Positions 1 through 6,726 of a DNA stretch of 13,798 bases are shown here, in pieces. Location: positions 1 through 13,798 of the forward strand of contig JBGVOS010000067.1 of assembly GCA_045126595.1 (NCBI GenBank), in the 5' to 3' direction. Source of the DNA: UBA1189 sp045126595. Its GTDB lineage: Bacteria; Bacteroidota; Bacteroidia; Bacteroidales; Bacteroidaceae. The translations under genes and the position numbers were made by a program. Under the pieces are notes generated by a model, which worked only from the letters and a program-made list of their open reading frames with translations, searched no databases and had not been told where the DNA came from. The stretch's first letter is position 1. Every line of letters begins with the position of its first letter.

Positions 1-485
1 AATCCATGCTCCTCAATATACTTCGTCGTCGCCTTAATCACCTTGTGCCACTGCTCGGGATGATGGGTAAACGCCTCCACGTTGATGTCCACGGGGTCGC
101 TGTTGAGCATCACACCGTCGGGTTCGCTGAGCTTGATGTGCTGAATGCGCGAGTTGAGGAACTTGAGCTGACGTTCCGAGAGGGTGCCGTCGGCATTCAG
201 CGTGTCCATCACCTGAAACGAGATACGTCCATACGTAAGGTTATCCTTACCTATAAAGTTGATGCCGCGCAAGACATTGCCTTCATCGTCCCATGCTGTA
301 TCCATGCCCCACTTGATGGGGGTGGGCATACCGTTCCCAGTGCTACTGAAGGGTACCTTTACGGCATCTTGGCTACTGGTGCCCAGAAACATTGATGAAT
401 GAGAGGTATATTGCTCCTGAGCAGTCGTGTTACCACACAGCATGATTGCGGCTGCCAGGCAGAGAGATATTCTTTTCTTGATCAT
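1..485 (-). CDS. Secreted protein of unknown family, N-terminal part (cut by left edge)
   Basis: The reading frame begins at the ATG at 485 and stays open to base 1, giving 161 codons; the C-terminus lies outside the window. The first 22 residues look like a type I signal peptide (MIKKR, then a hydrophobic stretch, cleavage likely after NTTA). The Cys at 17 is preceded by Leu, so it is not a good lipobox. The mature start contains the phrases WGMDTAWDDEGNVLRGINFIG and, later, LSERQLKFLNSRI and VMLNSDPVDIN. I do not recognise the family with certainty. The style is that of secreted Bacteroidetes carbohydrate-active proteins, which is an inference. It lies 94 bp downstream of the GH43-like lipoprotein gene on the same strand, so co-transcription and a shared glycan substrate are plausible. 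No convincing promoter of its own is visible in the spacer. Confidence 0.75.
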   Translation of the reverse strand, partial: MIKKRISLCLAAAIMLCGNTTAQEQYTSHSSMFLGTSSQDAVKVPFSSTGNGMPTPIKWGMDTAWDDEGNVLRGINFIGKDNLTYGRISFQVMDTLNADGTLSERQLKFLNSRIQHIKLSEPDGVMLNSDPVDINVEAFTHHPEQWHKVIKATTKYIEEHG

Positions 486-579
486 ATCGAATTGAAAGAT
501 AAAAGTTCAAAGTTGAAAGATGAGAGTTGAAAGAATTTAAAATTAAGAATATTGCCATCCGGCATTCCTAATTCATAAT
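486..579. repeat. AT-rich spacer with iterated AGTTGAAAG-like words
   Basis: The spacer between two same-strand genes contains short direct repeats related to AGTTGAAAG at roughly 512-533, with degenerate copies (AATTGAAAG, AGTTCAAAG) at 490-510. A similar AATTGAGAA/AATTGAAAA run occurs at 2321-2345 between two other genes. Such low-complexity spacers are common in Bacteroidales. No function is evident, and no clear terminator hairpin is present. Confidence 0.4.
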
Positions 580-1596
580 TTAGCGCAGCTGGAAGTTTGC
601 TTTCAGTCGCTCCAGCTCCTCGGCAGTCACCGACATGATGGTGCCGTGGCGAGGGAAGAAGTCTTTAGTGAATGATTCGGGTTGCTCGGTGAAGGTGTAG
701 AGGTCTGCACTGCGCTGGAACTCGTAGCGTCCCGAGCCGTAGAGGTCATACATCAGGATATACTCCTCCTTGTCGTTGAGTTTAAATACACCACTACCCT
801 CCACTGCCGTATGCGTGTCGGCATAGGCATCGAGATACTTAAAGTCCTCTACCCACGGGCCCATCAGGCTCTCCGATGTGGCCTGTTGTATACCGTTCTT
901 GAACTCGCGGCCATGCTCATCCTTCGTGTTGCCCTTATAGAAGAGGTGATACACCCCATCCTTGTAGATGATGTCGTTGTCTATCGAGCCATATTTGGCA
1001 GCGAAAAGTTGTTGGGGCTCGCTCTCAAATCCTGTGAAGTCCTCATTGGCATAGGCGTAGTAGGTGATGAGCGAGCGGCGGTCGCTGCGCTGCAGGGTGA
1101 AGTAGATCATATATTTTTTTGCCTCGCGGTCGTATATGCACTGCGGAGCCCACACCCAGTAGGCATCGCCGAAGTTCTCGGAAAAGTCGTTCGCCAGGTG
1201 TATCTTGGCATGGTCCCAGTGGATGAGGTCGTCAGATCTCAGCAACACGATACCTGGGTTGCTGCCCCATCCCTGTGCTGGGTCGTGGGTATACATGTCG
1301 GTAGCTACCATATAATAGTAACCCTCCTCACCGCGCATGATGTAAGGGTCTCTGATGCCTCCGCTATTGCTGATGGTATCGCTGGCTATGATGGGGCGGT
1401 TGCCGTTCAAGGCATGCCAGTTCATGGCATCTTCACTGATGGCAAAGCGCAGCTGCTCCTGCTGGTGCGGGTCGCCGCCACCTTCGAAGTAGGCAAAAAG
1501 GTAACCCGCGAAATCAAGTTTTTGAGAACTCTTCGTGGTGCACGACAACATCATCAGCATCACTCCTAACATGGCAAATAGACTAATCCGTTTCAT
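580..1596 (-). CDS. GH43-like glycoside hydrolase lipoprotein
   Basis: This is a predicted lipoprotein of 338 aa. The frame is open further upstream to 1752, but the start at 1596 is preferred because it gives a clean lipoprotein signal (MKRIS, hydrophobic core, MMLSC with Cys19) and because a promoter lies within the longer reading frame. The rest reads as a five-bladed beta-propeller of the GH43 clan: GIRDPYI (Asp83, likely general base), VWAPQCIYD near 148-156, SIDNDIIYKDG (Asp206/208, likely pKa modulator) and AVEGSGVFK (Glu266, likely general acid). GH43 enzymes typically release arabinose, xylose or galactose side groups from plant polysaccharides; the actual substrate cannot be read here. 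The lipid anchor suggests periplasmic or surface location. No accessory carbohydrate-binding module is visible. The next gene on the same strand is a secreted protein that may act with it. Confidence 0.85.
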   Translation of the reverse strand: MKRISLFAMLGVMLMMLSCTTKSSQKLDFAGYLFAYFEGGGDPHQQEQLRFAISEDAMNWHALNGNRPIIASDTISNSGGIRDPYIMRGEEGYYYMVATDMYTHDPAQGWGSNPGIVLLRSDDLIHWDHAKIHLANDFSENFGDAYWVWAPQCIYDREAKKYMIYFTLQRSDRRSLITYYAYANEDFTGFESEPQQLFAAKYGSIDNDIIYKDGVYHLFYKGNTKDEHGREFKNGIQQATSESLMGPWVEDFKYLDAYADTHTAVEGSGVFKLNDKEEYILMYDLYGSGRYEFQRSADLYTFTEQPESFTKDFFPRHGTIMSVTAEELERLKANFQLR

Positions 1597-1631
1597 AAAA
1601 TAAAGACTTATGATTGTTGATAAGACGAACA

Positions 1632-1663
1632 CAAAGGTATGAACAATTAGGATTTGAACCAAA
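1632..1663 (-). promoter_or_regulatory. Bacteroidetes-type promoter of the GH43-like gene
   Basis: Read on the minus strand, TTTG (1663-1660) is followed after 20 bases by TACCTTTG (1639-1632), an exact match to TTTG-N19-21-TAnnTTTG. The expected transcription start is near 1625, leaving a leader of about 28 bases before the ATG at 1596. Confidence 0.75.
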
Positions 1664-1777
1664 CAATTCTTTACAAACAATAGGATGGCTTGAAACGACT
1701 CACGTTCAGCTGTACTATTTATAGTGATTCTGTCGTTGGAGATATACGGCACCTCGGGTTAAAAAACAATAAATTAT

Positions 1778-1808
1778 TTTGTTCTCCTCTCGGCTTGTTG
1801 TATCTTTG
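1778..1808 (+). promoter_or_regulatory. Bacteroidetes-type promoter of the DMP19-like gene run
   Basis: TTTG (1778-1781), a 19-base spacer and TATCTTTG (1801-1808) match the Bacteroidetes primary sigma factor consensus. The expected start is near 1812-1816, so the leader before the ATG at 1827 would be only about 10-15 bases. This is probably the main promoter for the run of genes that includes smpB. Confidence 0.7.
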
Positions 1809-1826
1809 CACGATATTACGAATATT

Positions 1827-2321
1827 ATGGATAAACTGATTACTGACGATATGCTGCGCCAAGGCGCTGAGGGGGGTATGGATGCCTTCTTGAAGGTGTT
1901 TACCGACGCCTACCTCACACGCATCGATGGCGAGCTCACGGCCGAGACGATGGGGCGCCTCACAGGCAGCCAGCACGCGCTCTTGGGTTACCACTTCTTC
2001 CACGAGGAGATGATGGATGGTGGCTTCTGCCAGCTGATACAGAACGGCTACGGGCCCTACATCTTTGACAACCCCTTTGCCAAGGCCATGCGTCTATGGG
2101 GATTGAAGGAGTTCTCCAAGATGATATACAAGGCCAAGGAGGTATACGATGAACACAAGGCGGACCTGACCCGCGAACGCTCCGACGAAGAGTTCATGGC
2201 GATGTATGAATTGTATCCACAATTTGACGACCCCGAGGACTTCTTCATCGAAAACGAGGAGGAGATAACGGCGACCATCGCCTACTATGTGGATGAACAT
2301 ATCGAGGAGTTCCTTATCTAA
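1827..2321 (+). CDS. DMP19-like (DUF4375) acidic protein, candidate DNA mimic
   Basis: This is a 164-aa soluble protein without signal peptide or membrane segment. The ATG at 1827 is chosen over the in-frame ATG at 1779, because the latter lies within the promoter. The central phrases LTGSQHALLGYHFFHEEM and DGGFCQLIQNGYGPYIFDN fit the DUF4375/DMP19 family, whose hallmark is a helix followed by an (N/D)GGF..(Y/I)..N motif. By my count it has 35 Asp/Glu against 14 Lys/Arg, a net charge near -21, with an acidic C-terminal third (FDDPEDFFIENEEE). Neisseria DMP19 mimics DNA and sequesters a transcription factor; other DUF4375 proteins occur in varied contexts with unknown roles. Whether this one mimics DNA is inference from family and charge. 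It is the first gene of a same-strand run, 34 bp ahead of a lipoprotein gene. Confidence 0.75.
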   Translation: MDKLITDDMLRQGAEGGMDAFLKVFTDAYLTRIDGELTAETMGRLTGSQHALLGYHFFHEEMMDGGFCQLIQNGYGPYIFDNPFAKAMRLWGLKEFSKMIYKAKEVYDEHKADLTRERSDEEFMAMYELYPQFDDPEDFFIENEEEITATIAYYVDEHIEEFLI

Positions 2322-2355
2322 ATTGAGAAATAAGAATTGAAAATTATATAGGATA

Positions 2356-3150
2356 ATGAAAAAGATTTTATTCGCTTTAGCCGGTGTATTGACATTGGCA
2401 TTGACCGCTTGTTTTGATGGCACAGGCAGCAGTTACACCCAGTCATTTTCACGTGTTGTAACTATAGACACCACCAAATCGTCCGTTGAACTTATAGCTG
2501 ACTATACCGAAGAAGTGTTCAAGAACTTCACCAACCTCAAGTATACAGAGCAATTGACACAATTCGGCCTTGAAGATGCCCAACGCGCAGAGGTACTCAT
2601 GCAGGTCCATGTCGATGCCTCATACACACAGACACTGACCATGTTGCAAGGGGAAAAGATCGACATCCAGCCCACGACCAACAAGATGCCGACCGACTCA
2701 CTGAAACCCTTGACTGGCTGGCAACAGTATCCGCTCGGAGGTACCACATTCACCCCTACCGTATGGGTCAGCGACAGATACTTGAATGTGCTGCCTGTCA
2801 TTCCGTCGAGCAAAGCCGGTAAGTACTATCTGATGCCCGACTCCGCTGTTAGTGACACATTGTACTTCAGCCTGAAGGCTTCGTACGAGACCGACGAGTC
2901 AAAGTCGTATTATGAGAGAATCCAATGCTTCGACTTGTCTACATTGTGCGACACGGCCAATGCCGATACCGACCTACGCGCTAAAATGAAAAATCTGTGG
3001 AGTGCAATGGAACGACATCGTTCCGATTCTATGAGAATCGTGCTGACAAGTCTGTTCGATATACACTACTATCAGAAAGACACTATCATGGAGCAGAGTT
3101 CCTTAACCAACTATTTCCGCCCATCCAAAGTGCTTGACGCCAACAAGTAA
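2356..3150 (+). CDS. Lipoprotein, probably NigD-like
   Basis: This is a 264-aa protein with a clear lipoprotein signal: MKK, a hydrophobic stretch and the lipobox LTAC with Cys19. An AGGA about 3-6 bases upstream of the ATG is at best a poorly spaced ribosome site. The C-terminal half carries VWVSDRYLNVLPV (about 136-148) and CFDLSTL (about 191-197), which resemble the WVS..YLN and FDLS motifs of Bacteroidetes NigD-like lipoproteins. The N-terminal half (ELIADYTEEVFKNFTNLKY) is not something I recognise. NigD was named from a bacteriocin-related operon in Prevotella, but its biochemical role is unknown, so no function is assigned. Its stop codon shares one base with the start of the next gene (TAATG), indicating translational coupling. 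The family call is tentative; lipoprotein status is firm. Confidence 0.8.
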   Translation: MKKILFALAGVLTLALTACFDGTGSSYTQSFSRVVTIDTTKSSVELIADYTEEVFKNFTNLKYTEQLTQFGLEDAQRAEVLMQVHVDASYTQTLTMLQGEKIDIQPTTNKMPTDSLKPLTGWQQYPLGGTTFTPTVWVSDRYLNVLPVIPSSKAGKYYLMPDSAVSDTLYFSLKASYETDESKSYYERIQCFDLSTLCDTANADTDLRAKMKNLWSAMERHRSDSMRIVLTSLFDIHYYQKDTIMEQSSLTNYFRPSKVLDANK

Positions 3151-3722
3151 TGAACTACAAGGAACTGTTTCGCCGTCTCTTCACCCTCATAGCCTCACCC
3201 AAGAAGGCATGGGTGGAGATTTCCACCGAATCGCCTCGACGCGATGTGATGGCGAGTTTCGTGTATCCGCTCATCGCCCTGTGCGGACTGGCGGTACTGC
3301 TCAGCACTTTCTTTCGCGATGGCCTGGAACGTAACGTATACCAGCCTGCCCTGATGGAGATGTGCAGCTACTGTGTAGCACTCTTCGGCGGTTATTTCCT
3401 TGCTTCCTGGCTGCTCGACACACTGAGGCAGAAACTTCTTGGCCATACACCCGACATGCCCGGCTCACAATTCTTCGTGGGCTATGCCATGGGGGTAGTA
3501 TTCCTAGCCGACCTGTTGGCTATCGTGTTTCCGCAGTTTTTCATCTTCAAATGGATATTGCTGTTCTATGTGCTCTACGTGGTATGGGAAGGAAGCGACG
3601 TACTCTTTACCATTGATGAGGAGAAGCGTCTCACGTTCACGGCACTCACCTCCTTGGCCGTGGTATTCTCGCCGGCAATCATCCGTGCATTGTTTAACAT
3701 GTTATCAAGTACTCTTGGCTGA
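3150..3722 (+). CDS. Yip1-family-like multi-spanning membrane protein
   Basis: This 190-aa integral membrane protein begins with an amphipathic N-terminus (MNYKELFRRLFTLIASPKKAWVEI) typical of bacterial Yip1-domain (PF04893) proteins, in which a P..AW motif precedes the first membrane span. Hydrophobic segments lie at about 36-55, 70-88, 107-127, 131-146 and 164-184, so about five spans are expected. The loop 150-161 is charged (GSDVLFTIDEEK). The cellular role of bacterial Yip1-like proteins is not established. The start overlaps the preceding lipoprotein stop by one base (TAATG), and its own stop overlaps the smpB start by one base (TGATG). The three genes are therefore very probably made from one transcript with coupled translation. 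Confidence 0.75.
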   Translation: MNYKELFRRLFTLIASPKKAWVEISTESPRRDVMASFVYPLIALCGLAVLLSTFFRDGLERNVYQPALMEMCSYCVALFGGYFLASWLLDTLRQKLLGHTPDMPGSQFFVGYAMGVVFLADLLAIVFPQFFIFKWILLFYVLYVVWEGSDVLFTIDEEKRLTFTALTSLAVVFSPAIIRALFNMLSSTLG

Positions 3723-4183
3723 TGGAAAAGAAAAAGCCTACACCTATAAATATAAAGAACAAGAAGGCATCGTTCGACTACGAATTCATCGACACCTACA
3801 CCGCAGGCATCGTGCTCACGGGAACGGAGATCAAGTCCATCCGTCTCGGCAAGGCAAGCCTTGTGGACACCTACTGCTACTTCATCAACGGCGAGTTGTG
3901 GGTAAAGAACATGCATATCTCGGAATATTTCTACGGCTCGTACAACAACCACATCGCCCGCCGCGAGCGCAAGCTGCTGCTGAGCAAGAAGGAGCTGCGC
4001 AATCTGCAAAATGAGGAGAAGACTCCCGGCTTCACCATCGTCCCCACCCGCCTCTTCATCAACGAGAAGGGACTGGCCAAGCTGGTCATCGCGCTGGCCA
4101 AGGGTAAGAAACAGTACGACAAGCGCCAGTCGCTCAAGGAGAAGGACGACCGTCGCGAGATGGACCGTATGTTCAAAAGATAA
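3722..4183 (+). CDS. smpB: SsrA-binding protein SmpB
   Basis: This 153-aa protein is the partner of tmRNA in trans-translation, which frees ribosomes stalled on broken mRNA and tags the unfinished peptide for degradation. The sequence shows the classic SmpB layout: NKKASFDYEFIDTYTAGIVLTGTEIKSIR at the N-terminus of the OB-fold, SLVDTYCYFINGELWV, HIARRERKLLL in the RNA-binding region, and the basic tail AKGKKQYDKRQSLKEKD that enters the mRNA channel. Length is normal for the family. Its start codon overlaps the stop of the Yip1-like gene by one base, so its expression is tied to an envelope-type lipoprotein and membrane protein. No ssrA gene is visible in the window. Confidence 0.97.
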   Translation: MEKKKPTPINIKNKKASFDYEFIDTYTAGIVLTGTEIKSIRLGKASLVDTYCYFINGELWVKNMHISEYFYGSYNNHIARRERKLLLSKKELRNLQNEEKTPGFTIVPTRLFINEKGLAKLVIALAKGKKQYDKRQSLKEKDDRREMDRMFKR

Positions 4184-4188
4184 GGGAA

Positions 4189-4221
4189 GCCTCTCCCTGA
4201 CCCTCTACCAAGGAGAGGGAG
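4189..4221 (+). repeat. Small CT/GA palindrome downstream of smpB
   Basis: CCTCTCCCT (4190-4198) and CCCTCT (4201-4206) face AGGAGAGGGA (4211-4220). Either left copy can pair with the right copy, for example CCCTCT with AGAGGG across a 7-base loop. It starts 6 bases after the smpB stop. The form resembles repetitive extragenic palindromes, but only one copy is in the window and no U-run follows it, so it is unlikely to be a strong terminator. Confidence 0.45.
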
Positions 4222-4245
4222 CTCTTTAAGAAAAGCCCAAACACA

Positions 4246-5175
4246 ATGCCCAAACGACTATTCATCCGCCTTTACAAATGTGTGCTACGCGCCATACCAC
4301 GCTCACTGAGCATCTGCGTATGGTTGCTCAAGGTGATGCTTCCTATCTCGCTTGCGGTACGGATATTGCAGCATGTGGGGTTCATTGACTGGTTGGCAGG
4401 ATGGCTCACGCCCGCATTTTCTTATATAGGTCTCTCGGGCGACTCGGCATTCGTCTTCCTCACCAGCATCTTCCTTCCCCTCTACCCTACCATTGCCGTG
4501 ATGGCCACGCTCACCATCACGCTACGCGAGGCCACCATCCTTGCTGTGATGTGTCTCGTATCACATAACCTACCGGTAGAGTGCTCCGTGGCCCATAAAA
4601 CAGGTTCGCCCTTTGGGCGCATCGTGGCGTTCCGAATCGCCATGTCATTCGTATCGGCCATCGTACTCAACTGGTTGCTACCACAAAGCAACGTGCCCTT
4701 CAGTTTCATGAGCATGGGAGGAGCAGAGGCCACCACGTGGGGTATGCTCTTCTTGCAGTGGCTTACCTCATCGGTCACTCTCGTGGTAACGATAGTACTC
4801 ATCGTGACTGCCTTGATGATATTGCAGCGTGTGCTTGAAGAGTTCGGATGGATGCACCGAATAGCTCATATCTTGTCTCCTTTAATGCGTTTTTTCGGGC
4901 TCCCCTCGGGCTGCTCTCTCCTTTGGCTCACGGGCAATATCGTAGGTATGGCCTATGGTGCTGCCATCATGATTGACGAGGTGGAGAACGGACGCCTCAC
5001 TCGTAGCGAGGCTAACCTCGTGAACCATCACCTCGGCGTTTCACACTCCCTACTCGAAGACACCATGCTCTTCGTCGCCATGGGCATCAGTTTCTGGTGG
5101 ATATTTCTCACACGCCTCGCCCTGGCCATGGTGGCGGTGTGGACGATGAGATTGATAAAACGAGATAAAAAATAG
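4246..5175 (+). CDS. Nucleoside-recognition (Gate) domain membrane protein
   Basis: This 309-aa polytopic membrane protein is related to the Gate/nucleoside-recognition domain (PF07670) found in SpmA, SpmB, FeoB and concentrative nucleoside transporters. Two internally similar halves can be seen. Each has hydrophobic spans and a re-entrant-type motif: VSHNLPVECSVAHKTGS at about 105-121 and NHHLGVSHSLLEDTMLF at about 260-276, both with an SH.L.E core. About eight hydrophobic segments are present (near 22-41, 66-90, 96-110, 126-145, 165-193, 222-243, 274-288 and 288-303). The transported molecule is unknown. It lies 62 bp after smpB with no promoter recognised in the gap, so it may be read from the same transcript. 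The downstream stem-loop begins at its last codons. Confidence 0.8.
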   Translation: MPKRLFIRLYKCVLRAIPRSLSICVWLLKVMLPISLAVRILQHVGFIDWLAGWLTPAFSYIGLSGDSAFVFLTSIFLPLYPTIAVMATLTITLREATILAVMCLVSHNLPVECSVAHKTGSPFGRIVAFRIAMSFVSAIVLNWLLPQSNVPFSFMSMGGAEATTWGMLFLQWLTSSVTLVVTIVLIVTALMILQRVLEEFGWMHRIAHILSPLMRFFGLPSGCSLLWLTGNIVGMAYGAAIMIDEVENGRLTRSEANLVNHHLGVSHSLLEDTMLFVAMGISFWWIFLTRLALAMVAVWTMRLIKRDKK

Positions 5176-5200
5176 CGACTCATTTGAGCCGCTATTTTTA
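5167..5200. terminator. Bidirectional rho-independent terminator
   Basis: AAATAGCG and CGCTATTT form an 8-bp stem around a partly paired centre (GACTCA/TGAGCC), flanked by an A-run on the left and a T-run on the right. It can therefore act on both strands, and it sits between the convergent Gate-protein and PagL-like genes. Pairing in the centre is better on the minus-strand transcript, where a G-U pair replaces an A-C mismatch. Confidence 0.85.
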
Positions 5201-5218
5201 TCTCTTGTCTTCTCGAAA

Positions 5219-6499
5219 TTACTTCCACCAACCCTTCTTGTGATGGAAGATGATGCTATCACCCTTGCGCAAACTCTTCTTGAGGAAAGGAATCTGGTAA
5301 CCTACACCAAACTCTATATATTCACATATGTGAAGGTGAGTCTTGGCACTGGCCTGCAAGTAGAGGTTGTCCCAAACACGATACTTCATACCGAAACGGA
5401 TGTAGTGGAAAGCCTCATCGGTACCTGCACCTTCATTATCATAGAAGAGAGGACGCTTACCATAGCCATAGATGGGATGATTGCAATCGTAATAGTTGCG
5501 CGAGGGATTATACAAATATACACCCCAATCGACCATGGCGGTTACAATACCCATTCTGAACTCATTATTAAGTGAGATACCTGCACGAAGCTTATCAGAG
5601 AAAGTATACTCTCTATCTGTACGGTAGAGCCCTCTACCCGTATTGTTATCGATAGCGCCATTGTAGAACACATCCAAACCGGCACCTACGCCATACCAGT
5701 TATTTACACTGTACACAGCACCCGCATGGAACGAAGAGATGAGATAACGGGGATGCTCCATCCAAGCTCTGTGTGCACCAGCCGCACCAGTAATATTGAG
5801 CGCCCACTTGTAAGGGAGATCGGGGAACTGGATAGGATCCTTCTCTACAGTAGGATTGATGGTGGTAACAACGCCCACACCACCGTAGAGGATATTGGCA
5901 CCGAGATTGGGCATACAGGTACGACCATTACTCATATGGAAATAGCCGAACTCTCCATGAAGCGCCACATTGCGAGTAACAGCATAATTAAAGTTAACGC
6001 CCGCGCTCAAATAGGCATTGAGATGACAGCCAAAAACATTGTTAGTCATTGCATTGTCATCAAAGTACACATCAGGGTCGTGCACCTCTTGGGTATACCA
6101 CGTCTCGTTGACATAACCGAGACCTCCGGCAACCTTGAAGTTAAACTGAAACTGTTCGGTACGTACGGCAGGAATAAGGAGATAAGGATACATGGCAATA
6201 GCCTTGCCCAAGTATTGGCTGTTCCAATCTATGAGCGACAGACCGATACCCAAAGTGGCATTATTGAGATATTGTTGCCAAGGGCGCTGCTGATCTGAGG
6301 GGAACTCAACACCCAAATTCATACCGCTCAAGTTCACGAGGCCAAGTTTTTCAAAATGATGATTGTTCTTATCAAGATAAGAGCCAAAGAAGGGTTGCAC
6401 CTTGATGGCAAACCTGTCATTACCTGTCTTAAGGGTCTGCGCCGACGTCAATGTAGTGAACAACACCGTTGTCAGCAAAAATGAAAGAATGCGTTTCAT
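5219..6499 (-). CDS. PagL-like acyloxyacyl hydrolase family outer-membrane protein
   Basis: This is a 426-aa protein with a signal peptide (MKRILSFLLTTVLFTTLTSA, cleavage near 20). It is rich in alternating aromatic/Gly beta-strand patterns, as in outer-membrane barrels. FGYFHMSNGRTCMPNLGANI (185-204) aligns with the PagL active-site segment H-x-S-N...PN.G, so His188 and Ser190 would be the catalytic pair. PagL removes the 3-O acyl chain of lipid A; Bacteroidetes relatives are usually annotated acyloxyacyl hydrolase without direct proof. Two features are odd. The position expected to hold the catalytic Glu carries Asn202, and the protein is far longer than the roughly 150-aa PagL barrel. The second half ends with KTHLHICEYIEFGVGYQIPF, a barrel-type closing strand with its own His/Glu pattern. 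Activity is uncertain; outer-membrane location is well supported. Confidence 0.8.
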   Translation of the reverse strand: MKRILSFLLTTVLFTTLTSAQTLKTGNDRFAIKVQPFFGSYLDKNNHHFEKLGLVNLSGMNLGVEFPSDQQRPWQQYLNNATLGIGLSLIDWNSQYLGKAIAMYPYLLIPAVRTEQFQFNFKVAGGLGYVNETWYTQEVHDPDVYFDDNAMTNNVFGCHLNAYLSAGVNFNYAVTRNVALHGEFGYFHMSNGRTCMPNLGANILYGGVGVVTTINPTVEKDPIQFPDLPYKWALNITGAAGAHRAWMEHPRYLISSFHAGAVYSVNNWYGVGAGLDVFYNGAIDNNTGRGLYRTDREYTFSDKLRAGISLNNEFRMGIVTAMVDWGVYLYNPSRNYYDCNHPIYGYGKRPLFYDNEGAGTDEAFHYIRFGMKYRVWDNLYLQASAKTHLHICEYIEFGVGYQIPFLKKSLRKGDSIIFHHKKGWWK

Positions 6500-6554
6500 T
6501 GTGTGATTGTTATGTTTTTTAATATCTTATAAAGTACTTCTTACGAACCGGCTG

Positions 6555-6586
6555 CAAAGGTACTGAGAACCGAGGGGGCAAACAAT
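6555..6586 (-). promoter_or_regulatory. Promoter of the PagL-like gene
   Basis: On the minus strand TACCTTTG (6562-6555) is an exact -7 element. ATTG (6586-6583), one mismatch from TTTG, lies 20 bases upstream. A TTTG is also present but at a spacing of only 16. The expected leader is about 45-50 bases. Confidence 0.65.
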
Positions 6587-6726
6587 AAATTTATGCTTTT
6601 TAACCCCTCATTTTCGCCTTTCACCACCAAATACCCTACTTCACCAGACCACTCGCCACAAAATGCCATATAGACTGGACAAAAAAGAATGGCCAGCCTA
6701 AAAGTATATTAAGTCCTTATTATCCG
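6587..6726. other. Intergenic region without recognised gene
   Basis: About 140 bp between the GHL10-type gene end and the PagL-like promoter. A weak ACTGG/CCAGC inverted repeat around a run of A (about 6675-6697) could be a poor terminator for the upstream minus-strand gene. No ORF or RNA gene is evident. Confidence 0.4.

Noticed and set aside
494..501. TATCTTTC (minus strand) as a -7 element for the left-edge gene
   Set aside because: The last base does not match TAnnTTTG and no TTTG lies 19-21 bases upstream; read-through from the GH43-like gene is simpler.
682..1569. Long plus-strand open frame (295 codons) opposite the GH43-like gene
   Set aside because: It lies fully antisense to a gene with clear lipoprotein signal, GH43 motifs and promoter; its translation shows no coherent domain.
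1597..1752. N-terminal extension of the GH43-like gene to 1752
   Set aside because: The extension overlaps the promoter at 1632-1663 and would bury the lipoprotein signal peptide inside the protein.
2322..2355. Separate promoter before the NigD-like lipoprotein gene
   Set aside because: No TAnnTTTG is present in the 34-bp gap; it is AT-rich spacer only.
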